From: Rheum nobile | Lineage: Eukaryota; Streptophyta; Magnoliopsida; Caryophyllales; Polygonaceae | DNA length: 64,000 nucleotides | Direction of reading: 5' to 3' | Assembly: GCA_027886185.1 (NCBI GenBank) | Contig: WOAB01000055.1 | Location: 1,162,501 to 1,226,500 of the forward strand | Shown: in pieces, positions 12,600 to 24,440 of the stretch | Layout of the letters: each line of letters starts with the position of its first letter | How positions within the stretch are numbered: the stretch's first letter is position 1 | Notes under the pieces: generated by a model | The model's input: the letters and a program-made list of their open reading frames with translations, nothing else | What the model was told of the DNA's origin: nothing | Databases searched by the model: none | Translations under genes and position numbers: made by a program

Positions 12600-15414
12600 T
12601 GCTCTGAAAAACTTTAGAGGCCATGTTGTGTGAGAGTGCAGGTAATGCTTGTGAAAGTGTTTGGCGTTATTCGGATCCTATTTAAGAGAGAGTAATCCGG
12701 ACTATTTGCAGCTAATGCAGGCGAAAGGGTGGCCACTTAACTGCATACGTGGCAACCAATTGGCAGTTATTATTGCATCAGTTTCAGTAGGCAAAAGGCT
12801 AACGTAACTTGCTATTGTAACTGCAGCTGTAAGGTCATGTCAAAACGGACATGTACATGAAGGGTTAGCCTTTGGGCCTCATATGCTTGGCCCATGTAAT
12901 CTTAAGATGGATACGATTTTTCCATTCAAGGGTCAATAAATTGTTGAGGGTTTGTGGCATTTGTTGGGCAAGGCCCATTCAACCAATAAACTGGTTTCCA
13001 TTTCATCATTTTAGGGTCTTAAAAGTGAGCATTGATTACACCAAAATGCTAACTTTTTATTAGATATAGACTAGAAATCGAAGCTCGTGCGAATATGTAG
13101 TATCGCGGTTTAAATGTGAGTTTGTAATATATGGATTGTTGCTGCATTTTTATCTTAGACGATATATTGTTTGATATGTATTTAAATGTAATATCTAAGT
13201 ATTTTAGGTATAAAATGCTATGATTGTACGAAGTACAATTTTATTTATTTATTTTGGTCAGAAGTTCATTTTAAATTTTGAATTAGGTGGTAGTTGTTTT
13301 CTGTAGGGATGCGTTTTTTTTTCTTTGAAAATATTTGGGGATATTTTAGAAATGCCTATCTAATTATATGTTATGCTTGAACTGAAGTATTTGTAAGAAA
13401 CTTGCTACAATAACTCTCATTTCTTACATGCTCCACTATCCTCCATATTTCTAATTTTTTGCCTTTATCTTACAAATTTATTGCCTTTTACTAATGTTTT
13501 TTTGTTATGCTTTAGTTATTAATATTCATTAATATATCGTTTTATTTTTTGGGTCTGGAATATATATCTTTTTATTAGTCACGTTGACTTTACATATTCC
13601 TAGACATTAATATCATTTTAATTAAAATATATTAGTCATTACTTCCTATTCTTATTAAATACGAAGTAATATAAATAATTGGTGACTCTGCATATTCTTA
13701 AACCTTGTTACATTTTATATAAAAGTACATTAGTTATTTTATCCGTACATGCTTACTCTTCTTAGCGAAATTATAATTCATAACTTCTTCCTTGTACATT
13801 TCATATGTGAGAGTGAGTACATGTCTATTATTTCGGCTTCCATCCTTGATTAATTCCTCTAGACCAAGACAAATGAGGCTAAATTTAGTATATATACACG
13901 ATGAGTGTAAAATGAATATGTATAAAATAGAACAATAAAAATCATCCTTAACCAAAATAACAACACACTTACCTAAATCGATTTAGTACAAAAAAGGAAC
14001 TAAAAATACAAACCTAATTGAATTTATGCTACCAATAGTTGAAGGGTTTACATCATCCATAAAATAGTTTGCTTTATTCGTTACTAACAATCAGTCGTCC
14101 TAAATCGATTGTCTTTGTCCTTCTTCTAGTGAAAGCTACTCGTGCATGATGTAAACAATCGATGTCTCAATAATGCTATTAGATTATCCAATTCTCTGAC
14201 ATCTTCACATAAAATTAACCAATCTCAATCAAAAGACAATTATATTAATAAATTTAAACCGATATATGTAAGTATTTAATGCAGGTGTAGACTACAAAAG
14301 AGATCCAAATACATATAATCAAGGATAGTTTACCGTGAGGTGGATATATAATTGCATCCTCGACAATCGGGAATCCTCATTCACATCTTTAACATAATAA
14401 TTATGCTTACTTCAGCGACCATGTATTTTTAAGGTGTTGCCACTATCTCCCAAGCTTCACTATATGGCTTTCTAAAGCTAATTTCCATGTAGAAGAATGA
14501 GATGATGGATGCCCAGAGCAAATGAACGGAATACCACCGTTTTCGCTCTTTTATAGATGAAAATGTTACTTGGAAAGTGAAGTCATTTTGACATATAACC
14601 GTTTAGACATCTTGACTATAATTTGTTTTCAACCATTCATTGTGTACTAAATATGGGAGTTACGTATAATAATTGGATAATATTAAAACAAGAGTAAATG
14701 AGAACAAAATATAACGTATACACTATGTAGTAATTATCACTAATTGAGATTTAGGTAAAAAATTGAGTCATAACCTAAAGAGTAGTCCGTACGTAGAGGC
14801 AAGATTTAACTGAAAAAAGTGTGTGTGGAGAGAGAATAATTACTTACAAATAGTGCTCATTTTTATATATACACATAATTATGCTATGGTATATTAAAAT
14901 AAACAAAGAAAAATTAATTACTTAAATTACAAAGTAGCCTATAATTATACTTATGTGTTTTATATTGTTTTATAAACCCTATAGTAAAAATCAATCGGAT
15001 AAGCTAATATATTATATACTAAGGGTGATAAACTAACACTATATACAAACTATACCTTTGGGCTCATTTAAGTCTTTGATTTTGTCTTTAAAAGTTAGCA
15101 TTCAATAACCTCGAATGTTAACTTTTAAATATATATAGATATAGATAGTATAAAAGAAGTTAATATTTTTTAAAATAATTATAATCGCACACCGAGTTAG
15201 CTAACCTAGTGCTGGCCAAACCCGAACCTGAATCGCGGAACCGAACTGGGTTAAATCCGGTCAAACCCTAAACTAGATCGGACCAAAATTGGACCGACGG
15301 TTCAAGAGTTTAGAACGTGTAGGTTCAACTGTTCGACGGTTCAAACCAGTTCGATTGTTAATTTTTTATTTTTTTTAAATATAATCAATAACTTTTTAAA
15401 TTAAAAATATATTA
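12600..15414. other. Intergenic stretch with scattered short hairpins, no gene seen
   Basis: I see no supported gene. Two related hairpins stand out. At 13019-13058 ttaaaagtgagcatt faces aatgctaacttttta, and at 15089-15130 ttaaaagttagcatt faces aatgttaacttttaa. Both are followed by tatagatatag, so they may be ends of the same short repeat family. The ORF at 12872-13063 overlaps the first hairpin and looks like chance. Confidence 0.45.
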
Positions 15415-15447
15415 CTCCCTCCGTCCCATAATATAAGCCCCATTTGC
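15415..15447 (+). repeat. Left terminal inverted repeat of the mariner element
   Basis: CTCCCTCCGTCCC, then ATAATATAAGCCCCATTTG, preceded by a TA dinucleotide as expected for mariner targets. Confidence 0.85.
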
Positions 15448-15589
15448 CATTTTGATCGTCCCAAAATGTTTACCCCATTTACTTTTCGATCCAATCATTA
15501 ATTTTGTTTTATTCTCATCCACTTACCTACCCATATTTTACATTTATTACTCTTCCCCATAAATCTCTCTCTCATACCCCTCTCCCCCC

Positions 15590-15723
<134 letters not shown>

Positions 15724-15955
15724 ACCTCTCTCTCTCACCGATACTCTCTTGAACCCTCCATTTGCTATCTCTGTTCTCTCTCTCTCATACTCAACCCTAA
15801 TCTCTCTCTCTCTCTCGAATTCTCAGACTCTCGAACTCTCCATTTGCTCTCTCTGTTCTCTCTCTATCTCACACTCAAACCCTAATATCTCTCTCACACT
15901 CAAACGCCGCTCGAGCCCTAATCTCTCCCTCTCACACTCTCGATTCACTGGATCT

Positions 15956-16208
15956 TGGTTTTTGGATCTCGAAATCTGGATCTCGTCCCCTCTTCTTCAT
16001 CATCTCTGGATCTCATCTATGGGTTAGGGTTTCTGGATCTCGTCTCCTCTTCTTCATCATCTCTGGATCTCATCTCTGGGTTAGGATTTCTGGATCTCGT
16101 CTTCTCTTCTTCATCATCTCTGGATCTCATCTCTGGATTAGGGTTTCTGGATCTCATCTCTGGGTTAGGGTTTCTGGATCTCATCTCTGGGTTAGGGTTT
16201 CTGGATCT
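15956..16208. repeat. Minisatellite with telobox-like units
   Basis: Units of about 27 and 60 bp built from tctggatctcatctctgg followed by gttagggttt are repeated about six times. Each unit carries TTAGGGTTT, the core of the plant telobox. The longer units add cgtc(t/c)cctcttcttcatc. The array directly precedes the plus-strand ORF of the mariner element. Confidence 0.9.
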
Positions 16209-16249
16209 GGTCTCGTGTCCTCTAGATCTTGCTTTCTGAGAATCCAGAG

Positions 16250-16554
16250 ATGAGCAAACAATGGACAACGAGCTCTGATGATGGCAAGGCAGCCCCGAAG
16301 CCGAAGAAATCTTCTTCTTTCTGCTCTCAATACCCTAAGTGTGAATGGGGAAACCAGTGCCAAGGAGTTCACAGCTTCAGTCCCCATTACTCTGAAGATA
16401 CTGTTGAGTGCTCCTGGAAACCTGAGGCCAAGGTGAATGAAGAAGTTGTAGATCAGCTCTCCAAGTCCCCGGAGAAAGAAGCAAGACCCTCCAGAAAAAA
16501 AACCCACCTAAAGTTGAGATTATTATAATCTCTGATGATGAAACCGATGGTTGA
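16250..16554 (+). CDS. Companion ORF of the mariner element: CCCH-like finger plus SIM-like tail, frame slipped at an A run
   Basis: From the ATG at 16250 the frame reads MSKQWTTSSDDGKAAPKPKK, then FCSQYPKCEWGNQCQGVH. The latter has C-x5-C-x5-C-x3-H spacing, as in CCCH-type zinc fingers. A second Cys-Trp pair (ECSW) lies about 17 residues later. The continuous frame stops shortly after an eight-A run (16495-16502). In the neighbouring frame after that run the sequence reads VEIIIISDDETDG and ends with TGA at 16552-16554. A hydrophobic core followed by Ser and acidic residues is the classic SUMO-interacting motif. I infer a one-base slip in the A run in this copy. It lies on the strand opposite the transposase inside the same TIRs. 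I know of no described partner protein of this kind for plant mariners; function is not known. Confidence 0.5.
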
Positions 16555-16559
16555 CTTCT

Positions 16560-17880
16560 AAACTCTGTCCTCTGTTGATTACATGTTCAATTTGATTACT
16601 CTATTGTTGTTGATTTGATTGCATGTTCATTCTCTGTAATGTCTCTGTTGATTGCATGTTCAATTTCGGGATTCTATTGTTGTTGATTTTGATTGCATGT
16701 TCAATTTGATGGATTACATTTTACTCTGTTGTTGATTTATACTCTGTTGCTGTTGTTGTGTATCCATGTGTTGGATACTCTGGTTATCAAATAAAACCAT
16801 TGATCTGCAAATGTTGCAAATGCTCTGGTTATCTGCATGCTCATTGTTCATTGATATGCAAATGCTCCTGTTATGTTAGTGCTGTGAAAATGTAGTTGTG
16901 TCAGTGATGATTGGGGATAATGATAAAGTCTTTGTTGTTATGTTAACTGAATGTGGCTTATGTAAATTAAGTTGTTATGTTCTGAAAATGTAGTTGTTAT
17001 GTTAACTGAATGTGGTTTCTGTGATGATTGAGGATAATGATGAAGTCTTTGTTGTTATGTTAACTGAATGTGGCTTATGTAAATTAAGTTGTTATGTTCT
17101 GAAAATGTAGTTGTTATGTTAACTGAATGTGGTTTCTGTTGTTGTTATGTTCTGTACTGATAATCAATGATGAAGTCTTTGAAAACTGAGATGCATGCTC
17201 ATGTAAATTAAGTTGCCATAAGAAACCAGTTTATGTTAACTGAATGTGGCTTATGTAAATTAAGTTGTTATGTTCTGAAAATGTAGTTGTTATGTTAACT
17301 GAATGTGGTTTCTGTTGTTGTTATGTTCTGTATTGATAATCAATGATGAAGTCTTTGAAAACTGAGATGCATGTTCATGTAAATTAAGTTGCCATAAGAA
17401 ACCAGTTTATATTAACTGAATGTGGCTTATGGGTATGTTAGTGCTGTGAAAATGTAGTTGTGTCAGTGATGATTGGGGACAACTGAGATTATAAGTCTAT
17501 AATCAAGGATGAAGTCTTCTTAAAATGAGATGCAACTTCATGTAATTCACTGCATTATTGTCCCATGAGAAACCGGTTGATATAACTGAATGATGCTTAT
17601 GGTATTCTTAGTTTTTGTCAATGGGCTTGTGTCTGTGATGATTGGGGACATCTGAGATTAAATTGTTAAATGTTTCTTAGGTTTTTAAAAAGATGCAACT
17701 TTATTGTTTGACTTTTACTTCTTCTATGTTCCTGCATGACTACAAAATATCAACCATGTTCCTGCATGACTACAAAATATAGTTCTTGCATGCTTACTTA
17801 CAAAATATCAACCATGTGCAAATGAAAACTATGTTCTTGCATGCTTACTTACAAAATATAGTGAGATGTAACTTATTTGC
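16560..17880. repeat. Imperfect repeats in the non-coding middle of the mariner element
   Basis: The phrase gttatgttaactgaatgtgg with following aaattaagttgttatg recurs at least five times between 16940 and 17430. The longer blocks (16910-17130 and 17130-17460) are near copies of each other. A shorter set near 17700-17860 repeats catgcttacttacaaaata. No ORF. It separates the two convergent ORFs, so it probably holds their 3' untranslated regions. Confidence 0.75.
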
Positions 17881-17928
17881 TATGTGCATGCTTACAAAAT
17901 GTATTGATGTGCAAAATACCAGGCTAGT

Positions 17929-19644
17929 CTAGATAATAATATCTTGTTCTTCTTCTTGAGTTTCTTCTTCTCTGTGTTGTTGTGTATTTGATGGACCTGC
18001 TTCTGCTTGCATTCCTTGTGCACCCCCATGAACAATGCCCCATGCTTCCATAACTGCCCACATTGGTGCATGAACTTCTCTTGACATAATTCCTTGAGCT
18101 TCCAATCTCTTTTTATTATTATGTGGAACATCATAATCATTGCCCCCTTTTCTTTTGAGTATTTCATTCATAACATATTGTAATGTCATCCACACATTAC
18201 TTAATGTTTTAGAGTCTAGTTCATAAAATGCTTCATGAACTGAATTTAACATGTGATCAACATCCTTAGGCATCTTTTTGTGCATCAGTGATTGAATGCT
18301 CCTAAAAAACCCTAGATCTAGTATGTTTAAATCAGGGCTATTAGGTGGTTGTTGAGTCAAAATAAATGTAAATCCTTCCTCTTGATATACCTGCTGCCAT
18401 TCTGCATCTGCTTGAGTTATATGAGCTTTGGCATTGTCCTGTTGTATAAATATCACCTTGTGATGTCCATCTTGTGGCCACTTTGCCTTGATTGCTGGAA
18501 CTATTTGGTTGATTAACATTCTCCTTGTCACCTTCTTGTTTACCGATTCAACTAGCTTGGTCACCAATGTCCCATTTCTTCTATTTTTTGATGATCTCTT
18601 TGCTGGCTCTGTGTATGTGAATGGAAAAATACCAATTTTTCCATCAAAGGTACATTGCCCTTCTGAATTTAACCTTGGTCTAGCTACTGCAGCAGTGAAC
18701 ATTACTTTTGGAATGAACTTGCTTGAACTAGCTGCTCTGTATTTGCCTTTCTCATGTTGTGCTAGATAGACCCTGTGTGACTTCTTGCTCAAATAAAACC
18801 ATTTCTCATCCAAATGAATAAAGTCATACATTGGAATGTATTCTCTCTTTATTTATGCTGTATCACCTTGTAGTAGCCTTAGCACCCAATCCAGTCTTGT
18901 CACTTTATTGTTGTCATTCAATCCTGGATGGAGTGGATTTGTGTGTGGCTTGATTTCTCCCCTCTTGATCATTCTATGAGCTGTGCTCTTTGATATGTTA
19001 AGGTTGCCTGCTAAATCTCTGATGCATGATCTCTCCCCCATATTCAGATTTGTAATAGACTCAATTGATACATGAACTCTCTTTCTACCCGAGTTATGAT
19101 ATTTTGGTGTGAGATTGTACATTTGGTTTGCATCCCTCTGTCTCTTGCTTATGCTCCATATGTGGCTTATGTACCATCTTGATACATTAAATTGTGATGC
19201 AGCAGCATTTATTGCACCATATTGTAGCTTTCCATTTACTGGTCTCTCTACAAGCCACACCAAAATGTTCATTCTCTGTAATGTGCTGAGCCTGCTTCTG
19301 TTTGTCTGGTGATGACTTGTTGCTTCACTGTGATGCTCTGTTTCTGCATGAATTGTTGCCTCTGTTTCTGGTTCTTGGTTGAGATCAAATAGAACTTCAT
19401 CTTGTTCCATGTCCCCATATGGCTGGTTGAGATCAAAGAGAACTTCATCTTCTTTCATGTCCCCAACTGACTGGTTGAGATCAAAGAGAACTTCATATTC
19501 TTCCATGTCCCCAACTGTCTGGTTGAGATCAAACAGAACTTCGTCTTCTTCCATGTCTTCATCATCAGTCAGAAAATCATGTAGCTGGTCTACATCATCA
19601 TGTGGAAACAGAGCTGGAATATTAAGATTAAAGTCTGAAGACAT
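17929..19644 (-). pseudogene. Mariner (DD39D) transposase with one in-frame stop
   Basis: One minus-strand frame of about 570 codons runs from the ATG at 19644 and is interrupted only by a TAA at 18855-18853. Residues 1-95 are acidic and carry four VLFDLNQ repeats, the last reading DLNQEP (DLNxxP). A helix-turn-helix DNA-binding region follows (about 115-250; ATLQRMNILVWLVER-like start, later IRDLAGNLNISKSTAHRMI). After the stop comes the catalytic domain with HLDEKWFY, QQDNAKAHI and PPNSPDLNILDLGFF. Between the second Asp and the Asp of ILDLGFF I count 39 residues, which is the plant DD39D signature. All three catalytic Asp are present. It would cut and paste the element at TA sites in the nucleus. 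The C terminus is Glu-rich (REEETQEEEQD). Apart from the stop it looks intact, so read-through or a nearly identical active copy elsewhere is plausible. Confidence 0.9.
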
Positions 19645-19987
19645 TCTGGAGCAGGCAGTGATGCTGTTAAATGCAATTCTCAGAGATGAAATGGTGTTAA
19701 ATGCTTGAACAGAGATTCAATGGTGTTTTTTGGAGATGTAAGAGTTGCAGTGATGTAAATGGCTGGTTTTGCAGGGAATATGTAATGTTTAGCATGTTGA
19801 TTGGCAATTCGTGTGACTCTAATCCTATGTTTCTATTGGTTGAAAAATATCAACCATAGATTTGCAGGGTTTACTGAGCAACAGTCCCCATTTGTCAATA
19901 ATTTTCCCTGCAATTTTTTTATATTTACTGAGCAACTTATACTTGATCTGTAAATTCAAATTTCTCCTTAATAAATGTGTCCATTCT

Positions 19988-20020
19988 CAAATGGGGCTTA
20001 TATTTCGGGACACTATTAAG
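19988..20020 (-). repeat. Right terminal inverted repeat of the mariner element (eroded)
   Basis: CAAATGGGGCTTATATTTCGGGAC on the plus strand is the inverse of the left repeat. The last ten or so bases no longer match. Confidence 0.75.
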
Positions 20021-20170
20021 TTCAAAATGTTTGGTTAATGTTAGGATTTAAGTTTTTTTTTTTTTTTTTAAAGTTAAGTGAACCGTGTTTCAAACCAGAA
20101 TGATTGCAGCCTGTATGACTGTATGAGGCGGTGGAGTTATTATCACATAAAAATTATAAAATTAAACAAG
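20021..20170. other. Short flank of the mariner element
   Basis: A T-rich stretch with no gene. The phrase ttcaaaccag near 20090 also occurs on the other side of the element (15341-15350), so the flanks may once have been part of one repeat. Confidence 0.3.
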
Positions 20171-20345
20171 ATAAAAGGAAAAAGGATAATCCCGCGGACA
20201 TTGAACGCAACCGCGTCAAATCGCGATCCTTCCGGATCACGTTTCCTGTCTTTATATACCCTGACTTCTCCTCCCTCATAACTCACAGTTTGCTTCCTTT
20301 GTTTACTGCTTAGGGTTTTCGATATCGTGGTGTGCTTTCAATTCC
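20171..20345 (+). promoter_or_regulatory. Promoter-like region with TATA box and telobox
   Basis: A GC-richer stretch (cccgcggacattg, aaccgcgtcaaatcgcg) is followed by a TATA box TTTATATACC at 20251-20260. About 45 bp further lies GCTTAGGGTTTTCGAT at 20308-20323, containing a telobox AGGGTTTT. TATA, a short TC-rich leader and a telobox are typical of plant housekeeping, ribosomal-protein and snoRNA promoters. No protein-coding frame follows, so it may drive a non-coding transcript. Confidence 0.45.
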
Positions 20346-20889
20346 AGATATACTGCTTTTGTGGTTGTCGTTGCTCTGCTTGATTGCGGTTCTCTTCAAC
20401 ACCGGTCTTCTGTGCTTGTTCTGTTCATATTGTTGTTCTTCCGATTTCGATCGCTTGATATAGCATATTAGTCATGATGGTAGATCGGTTTGTTGGAACG
20501 TTTTTTGATCCGGTGGTATATCTGATATCTCTTTGCGGCTTGCTTTATTCGTGTTGTGGTGATAGATCGGTTTGTTCAATTTTGTTCGCGTGAAATCTAT
20601 TTTGCTGCAGTTTTTGGGAGGTAGATATATGAGATTATATTGGATTCTTGATGATAGTTAAAGATTTGCATCGGTTTTGATGGATCTTTCAAGCGATTTC
20701 TGACTTTGACTTTGCAGATCCGAGTTACTTGCCTGATGAATTGGATTCCCCTAATGCGCAACGCAACGTACTTTCAACCGTTTCATATCAGGCTATCTGG
20801 AGATCTCTTAATTGACTTTAGATATTCACCTATATATCCTCTTCTTCTGTTTTGGACTTTGTTTTTGGGAGTGCCTGCAAGTCGTTGAT

Positions 20890-23800
20890 ATGAGTTTTGG
20901 TGGATTTTGCTAGGTTTGCAATTATTATATGGCAGTACATAGACAGTCGTCGATCTTCTCAAAGATTTGGAATGTTACCGCATCCAGAAGTTTATGGCTA
21001 TGGCTGAGCTCTTTCCTGTTAATTTTCTTCAGAAGTTTTTTCTTTTTGAATCTGCTCTATGATGACGATTGTGTGCTCTTATTTGCTAGGGATCTGAATA
21101 ACTAGTTATGTGCAAGCAAACACGATCTGCATATGAAGTGCAAGGCCTTCTTGTCAAATGAGTGGACATTGAATTTCCCCCCTCTTTCAATTTGTTATTT
21201 TCCCGACTTAATTTGATTTCCTGCTGCTCTGAAGTAGCACTGTTAGATCCCTTTATTGATGACATTGATTTGCTTTTGATAGGTGATCTAAATCCTTGTT
21301 TATGATCGAAGGAACATTTACAAACCTGACGTCACATGGGAGGCAATCTCTTTCCCATATTGATTTCTTCCTCCTTTATCCTCTTTGGTTTTTGATCTAG
21401 AGTGTCAAACCTTTTTTATACATTGTTGCTGTTGGACTGTGATAGGTCTTCTATTATCATGTGGAAGTAGAAGTTGGTCTTGTTAGAGATTTCAAGTGTA
21501 AAGACCTCCAGAAGTTTCGACAGTGGCTCAGTTCTTACCTGCATAGTTCTCTAATGCCAATTCTTAAATCTGTATCCGACTTCTTTCTTGATTATAAGAT
21601 TGTGCATGCTAGGGTTTGGATTGGCATGCTATGTGCAAGCACACATGATTTGCAAGCAATAAGTGCAAGACCAGCTTTTCAAATGAGTGGACATCATTAA
21701 TTATTAATTGTAGTTCGATGGTTTTGCTAGGGGGTCTTCAAAAAAGGGCATTCAATGGTCTTCAAAAAAGGGCATTCAATGGTTGATTTTTTGCTCGCAT
21801 CTGTAGTTCTCATCAGAATACAAAACATCAGGAGTTTCTGTTTCATTTGATTTTCCTCTTACTTCTGGATTTGCATTGTTGGAGCTTTTATGATCCTGAT
21901 TTGTTTTTTGGTAGGGTTCATATCATTGTTTATGCACAATGGGACATTTTTACAAGTGTGGCACACGTCATATGGGAGGCCATCTCATCTCTTCTTCATA
22001 TTAATTTCTTCCTTTTGGATTTTGATATGGAGTGTCAGCCTTTTCAACGATTTCTGTTGGTGGATTTTGCTAGGTCTCTATTATCCTGTGGCAGTAGCTG
22101 GCTGATCATGTTTAGGGATTTCAAATGTTATGGCATCAGGACCATTCTGAAAAAGGGCTAAGTGGTGATAATTTGTGTTCTCTGGTAGGGCTTGGAATAG
22201 CATCAAGTGCAAGAGCAGCTTGTCAAATGAGTGGAAATTGGGAACTCTTTTTCTTCCCTCAATTCATTATTGGGATAACAATTTTGGATTGTCGGCTGGT
22301 TCTTGATCATAGTCCGAATGTGTTTTGCTAGGGTTTACAAATAGCTTGTTGCTGAAGGACATCCCATTTGATTGAAGATTTTGTGATTGGACATCTATTG
22401 TTCTCATCAGAATAATATGATATCAGGAGTTCCTTCATTCATTTCACTTTCCTGTTGCTTCTGGATTTGCAATGTCAGAGCTCTTTTTGATGATCGTTAT
22501 TTGTTTTCGTAGGGTTCTTATCAATGTTTATTGCACAAGGAAACATTTTTACAAGTGTGACCACGTCACATGGGAGGCTATCTCTTCTTCTCACTAAGTC
22601 CTTCCTTTCTACTCTTGGATATTTTGGACTGTCACCTTTTCCAACTATTTCTGTTGGTGGATTTTGCTAGGTTTATGATGTGGCAGTAGACAGTTGACTT
22701 GTTAGGATATCACATGTTCCGGCTTCCAGAAGTTTCTACAATAATGGCTAAGTCCTTCCTTGTTGAGTCTCTATTGCAGATTCTTAATTCTGTAGTGTAG
22801 ACTTCTATCTTCATGACAATGTTTGTGCTCTCTGTTAGGGTTTGGAACGGCACACTTGATTTGTGAGCATAAAGTTGCAAGCCAGCTTGTCAAATGAGTG
22901 GATATTGAAAACTCTTCTCTTCCTTGAATTTGTTGTACAGTTGTATTGTCTGACCTTATTTGATTATAGTTTGATGGTTTTGATAGGGTGTCAAATAACT
23001 TGTAATGGAAGGATATTAGATGTGATGGGAAACTTTGTGCTTGGACATCTTTATAGTTTGGCACGAGAAGTTCCTTCTTCATTTGGTTTTCTTGTTGTTT
23101 CTGGATTTGCAACGCCTGAGCTCTTTCTTGATGACCTTGATTTGTGTTTTTGGTAGGGTTCTTATCATTGTTTATGTGCATGGGAACATGTTTGCAAGCA
23201 TCACATGGGAGGCCCGCCTTTTCATCGATTGCTGTTGGTGGATTTTGCTAGGTTTCTACTTTTTAGTTTCGTGTAGCAGTAGACAGTTGAACTTGTTAGA
23301 GAATTTCAGTGGCTTCAGAAGCTCCCATCAGATTTGGAAATGGCTAAGCTATTCCTTATTTAATCCTCTATAGTTGATTTCTGATTATACAGTCTATGCC
23401 TTCCTTGATGACTGCTGTCTTTTCTGCTAGAGTTTAAATGGCTGGTCTGCGTATGATATGGAAACATAACATTCTTGGCCACATGGAAGCTTTCTTACCT
23501 ATTGACTCCACATTTGGGAAACATGCATAACATTACGTGCTGAGCCATTTGGAAACATTGCCATCTTTTTCTACCTTTGGTTTTTTTTTGGTTTAAATTT
23601 TGGATATCATAGATTATTATTCATTATTGTTTGCTCCTTTGCTTCTAGGTCTTGTAGAATTTTGGTGGAAAGATGTTGAAGACCAAGTTCCTGGGCATTC
23701 TCATCAGATAATTTGACTTCGACTGATAACTTGTTCATTTCATTATTGTTGATTTCTAATTCTGCATTAGATTTTTTGTTGACTTTGATTTGTTTCTGGT

Positions 23801-24110
23801 AGGGTTTTGAATGTGTTGAGTAATAGGTGTCAACCTTCCATTAAAGGCCAACTAGAATTTCTCTTACCATATGATTGTGCAAAGACCCATCTCTTCCTTC
23901 CTCCTCTGTTCTTATCTTTGATTTTTTAGTGATATATATATTCTTATTGTATTTTGATGGAATTTGCTAGGTTTGCAAGTGTTATCTGGGACTAAGCAGT
24001 TGTCTGAGATTTCAATTACTACTTAACCAATTTGACAATGGCTAAGCTCTCCCTCTTTAAAATTTCTATAATTTAGTTTTTAACCTGTTGTATTGCTATT
24101 GCACCTCTTT
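20890..24110 (+). repeat. Six diverged tandem units of about 550-720 bp
   Basis: Anchor phrases mark the units: ggattttgctaggt or a variant near 20905, 21447, 22062, 22650, 23238 and 23962. In most units this is followed by a segment ending in (g/c)agaag...atggctaag, then gcaag-x-cagcttgtcaaatgagtgga, then cttgatgac..ttgatttg and cacatgggaggc. The order of the blocks is kept while the sequence between them drifts. Confidence 0.7.
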
Positions 24111-24440
24111 GTTGATGACCCTTATTTTTTCTGCTAGGGCTGGATTTTTTGGTCGTGCAAAGGGCATAGAAGTTCGCAAGCATTACTTGCTAGGCTATAT
24201 GGTTACAATTATACTATATTATCACTTTAACAAATCTCTTCTTCCTTAAATTTGTTCTTAGGCTATATGGTTACAATTATACCCTCTTTGTTGATGACCC
24301 TTATTTTTCTGCCAGGGTTGGAATTTCTGGTCGTGCAAAGGGCATAGAAGTTCGCAAGCATTACTTGCTAGGCTATATGGTTACAATTATACTATATTAT
24401 CACTTTAACAAATCTCTTCTTCCTTAAATTTGTTCTTAGG
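24108..24440. repeat. Near-perfect two-copy tandem duplication, period about 179 bp
   Basis: The segment from gttgatgacccttatttt through gtcgtgcaaagggcatagaa to cttaaatttgttcttagg occurs twice, starting at 24111 and 24290, with only a few differences. It is much younger than the surrounding diverged units. Confidence 0.9.

Larger units (their letters stand above)
10770..12600. mobile_element. Probable gene-capturing transposon carrying SOD and RPA-like fragments
   Basis: The stretch differs in composition from its AT-rich neighbours. Its start (10785-10850) is low in coding content and phrased like a transposon terminus. It then holds a GC-richer leader with CCCTA motifs, and gene fragments from two unrelated families on opposite strands with splice-like borders. 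That is the pattern of Pack-MULE or Helitron capture. I could not find matching termini or a target duplication, so class and boundaries are inferred. Confidence 0.35.

Noticed and set aside
16020..16200. Interstitial telomere repeat
   Set aside because: TTAGGGTTT appears once per 27-60 bp unit, not as uninterrupted TTTAGGG; it is a minisatellite with teloboxes.
22771..23181. 136-codon minus-strand ORF in the repeated region
   Set aside because: It crosses repeat-unit borders, has no domain and is not kept in the other units.
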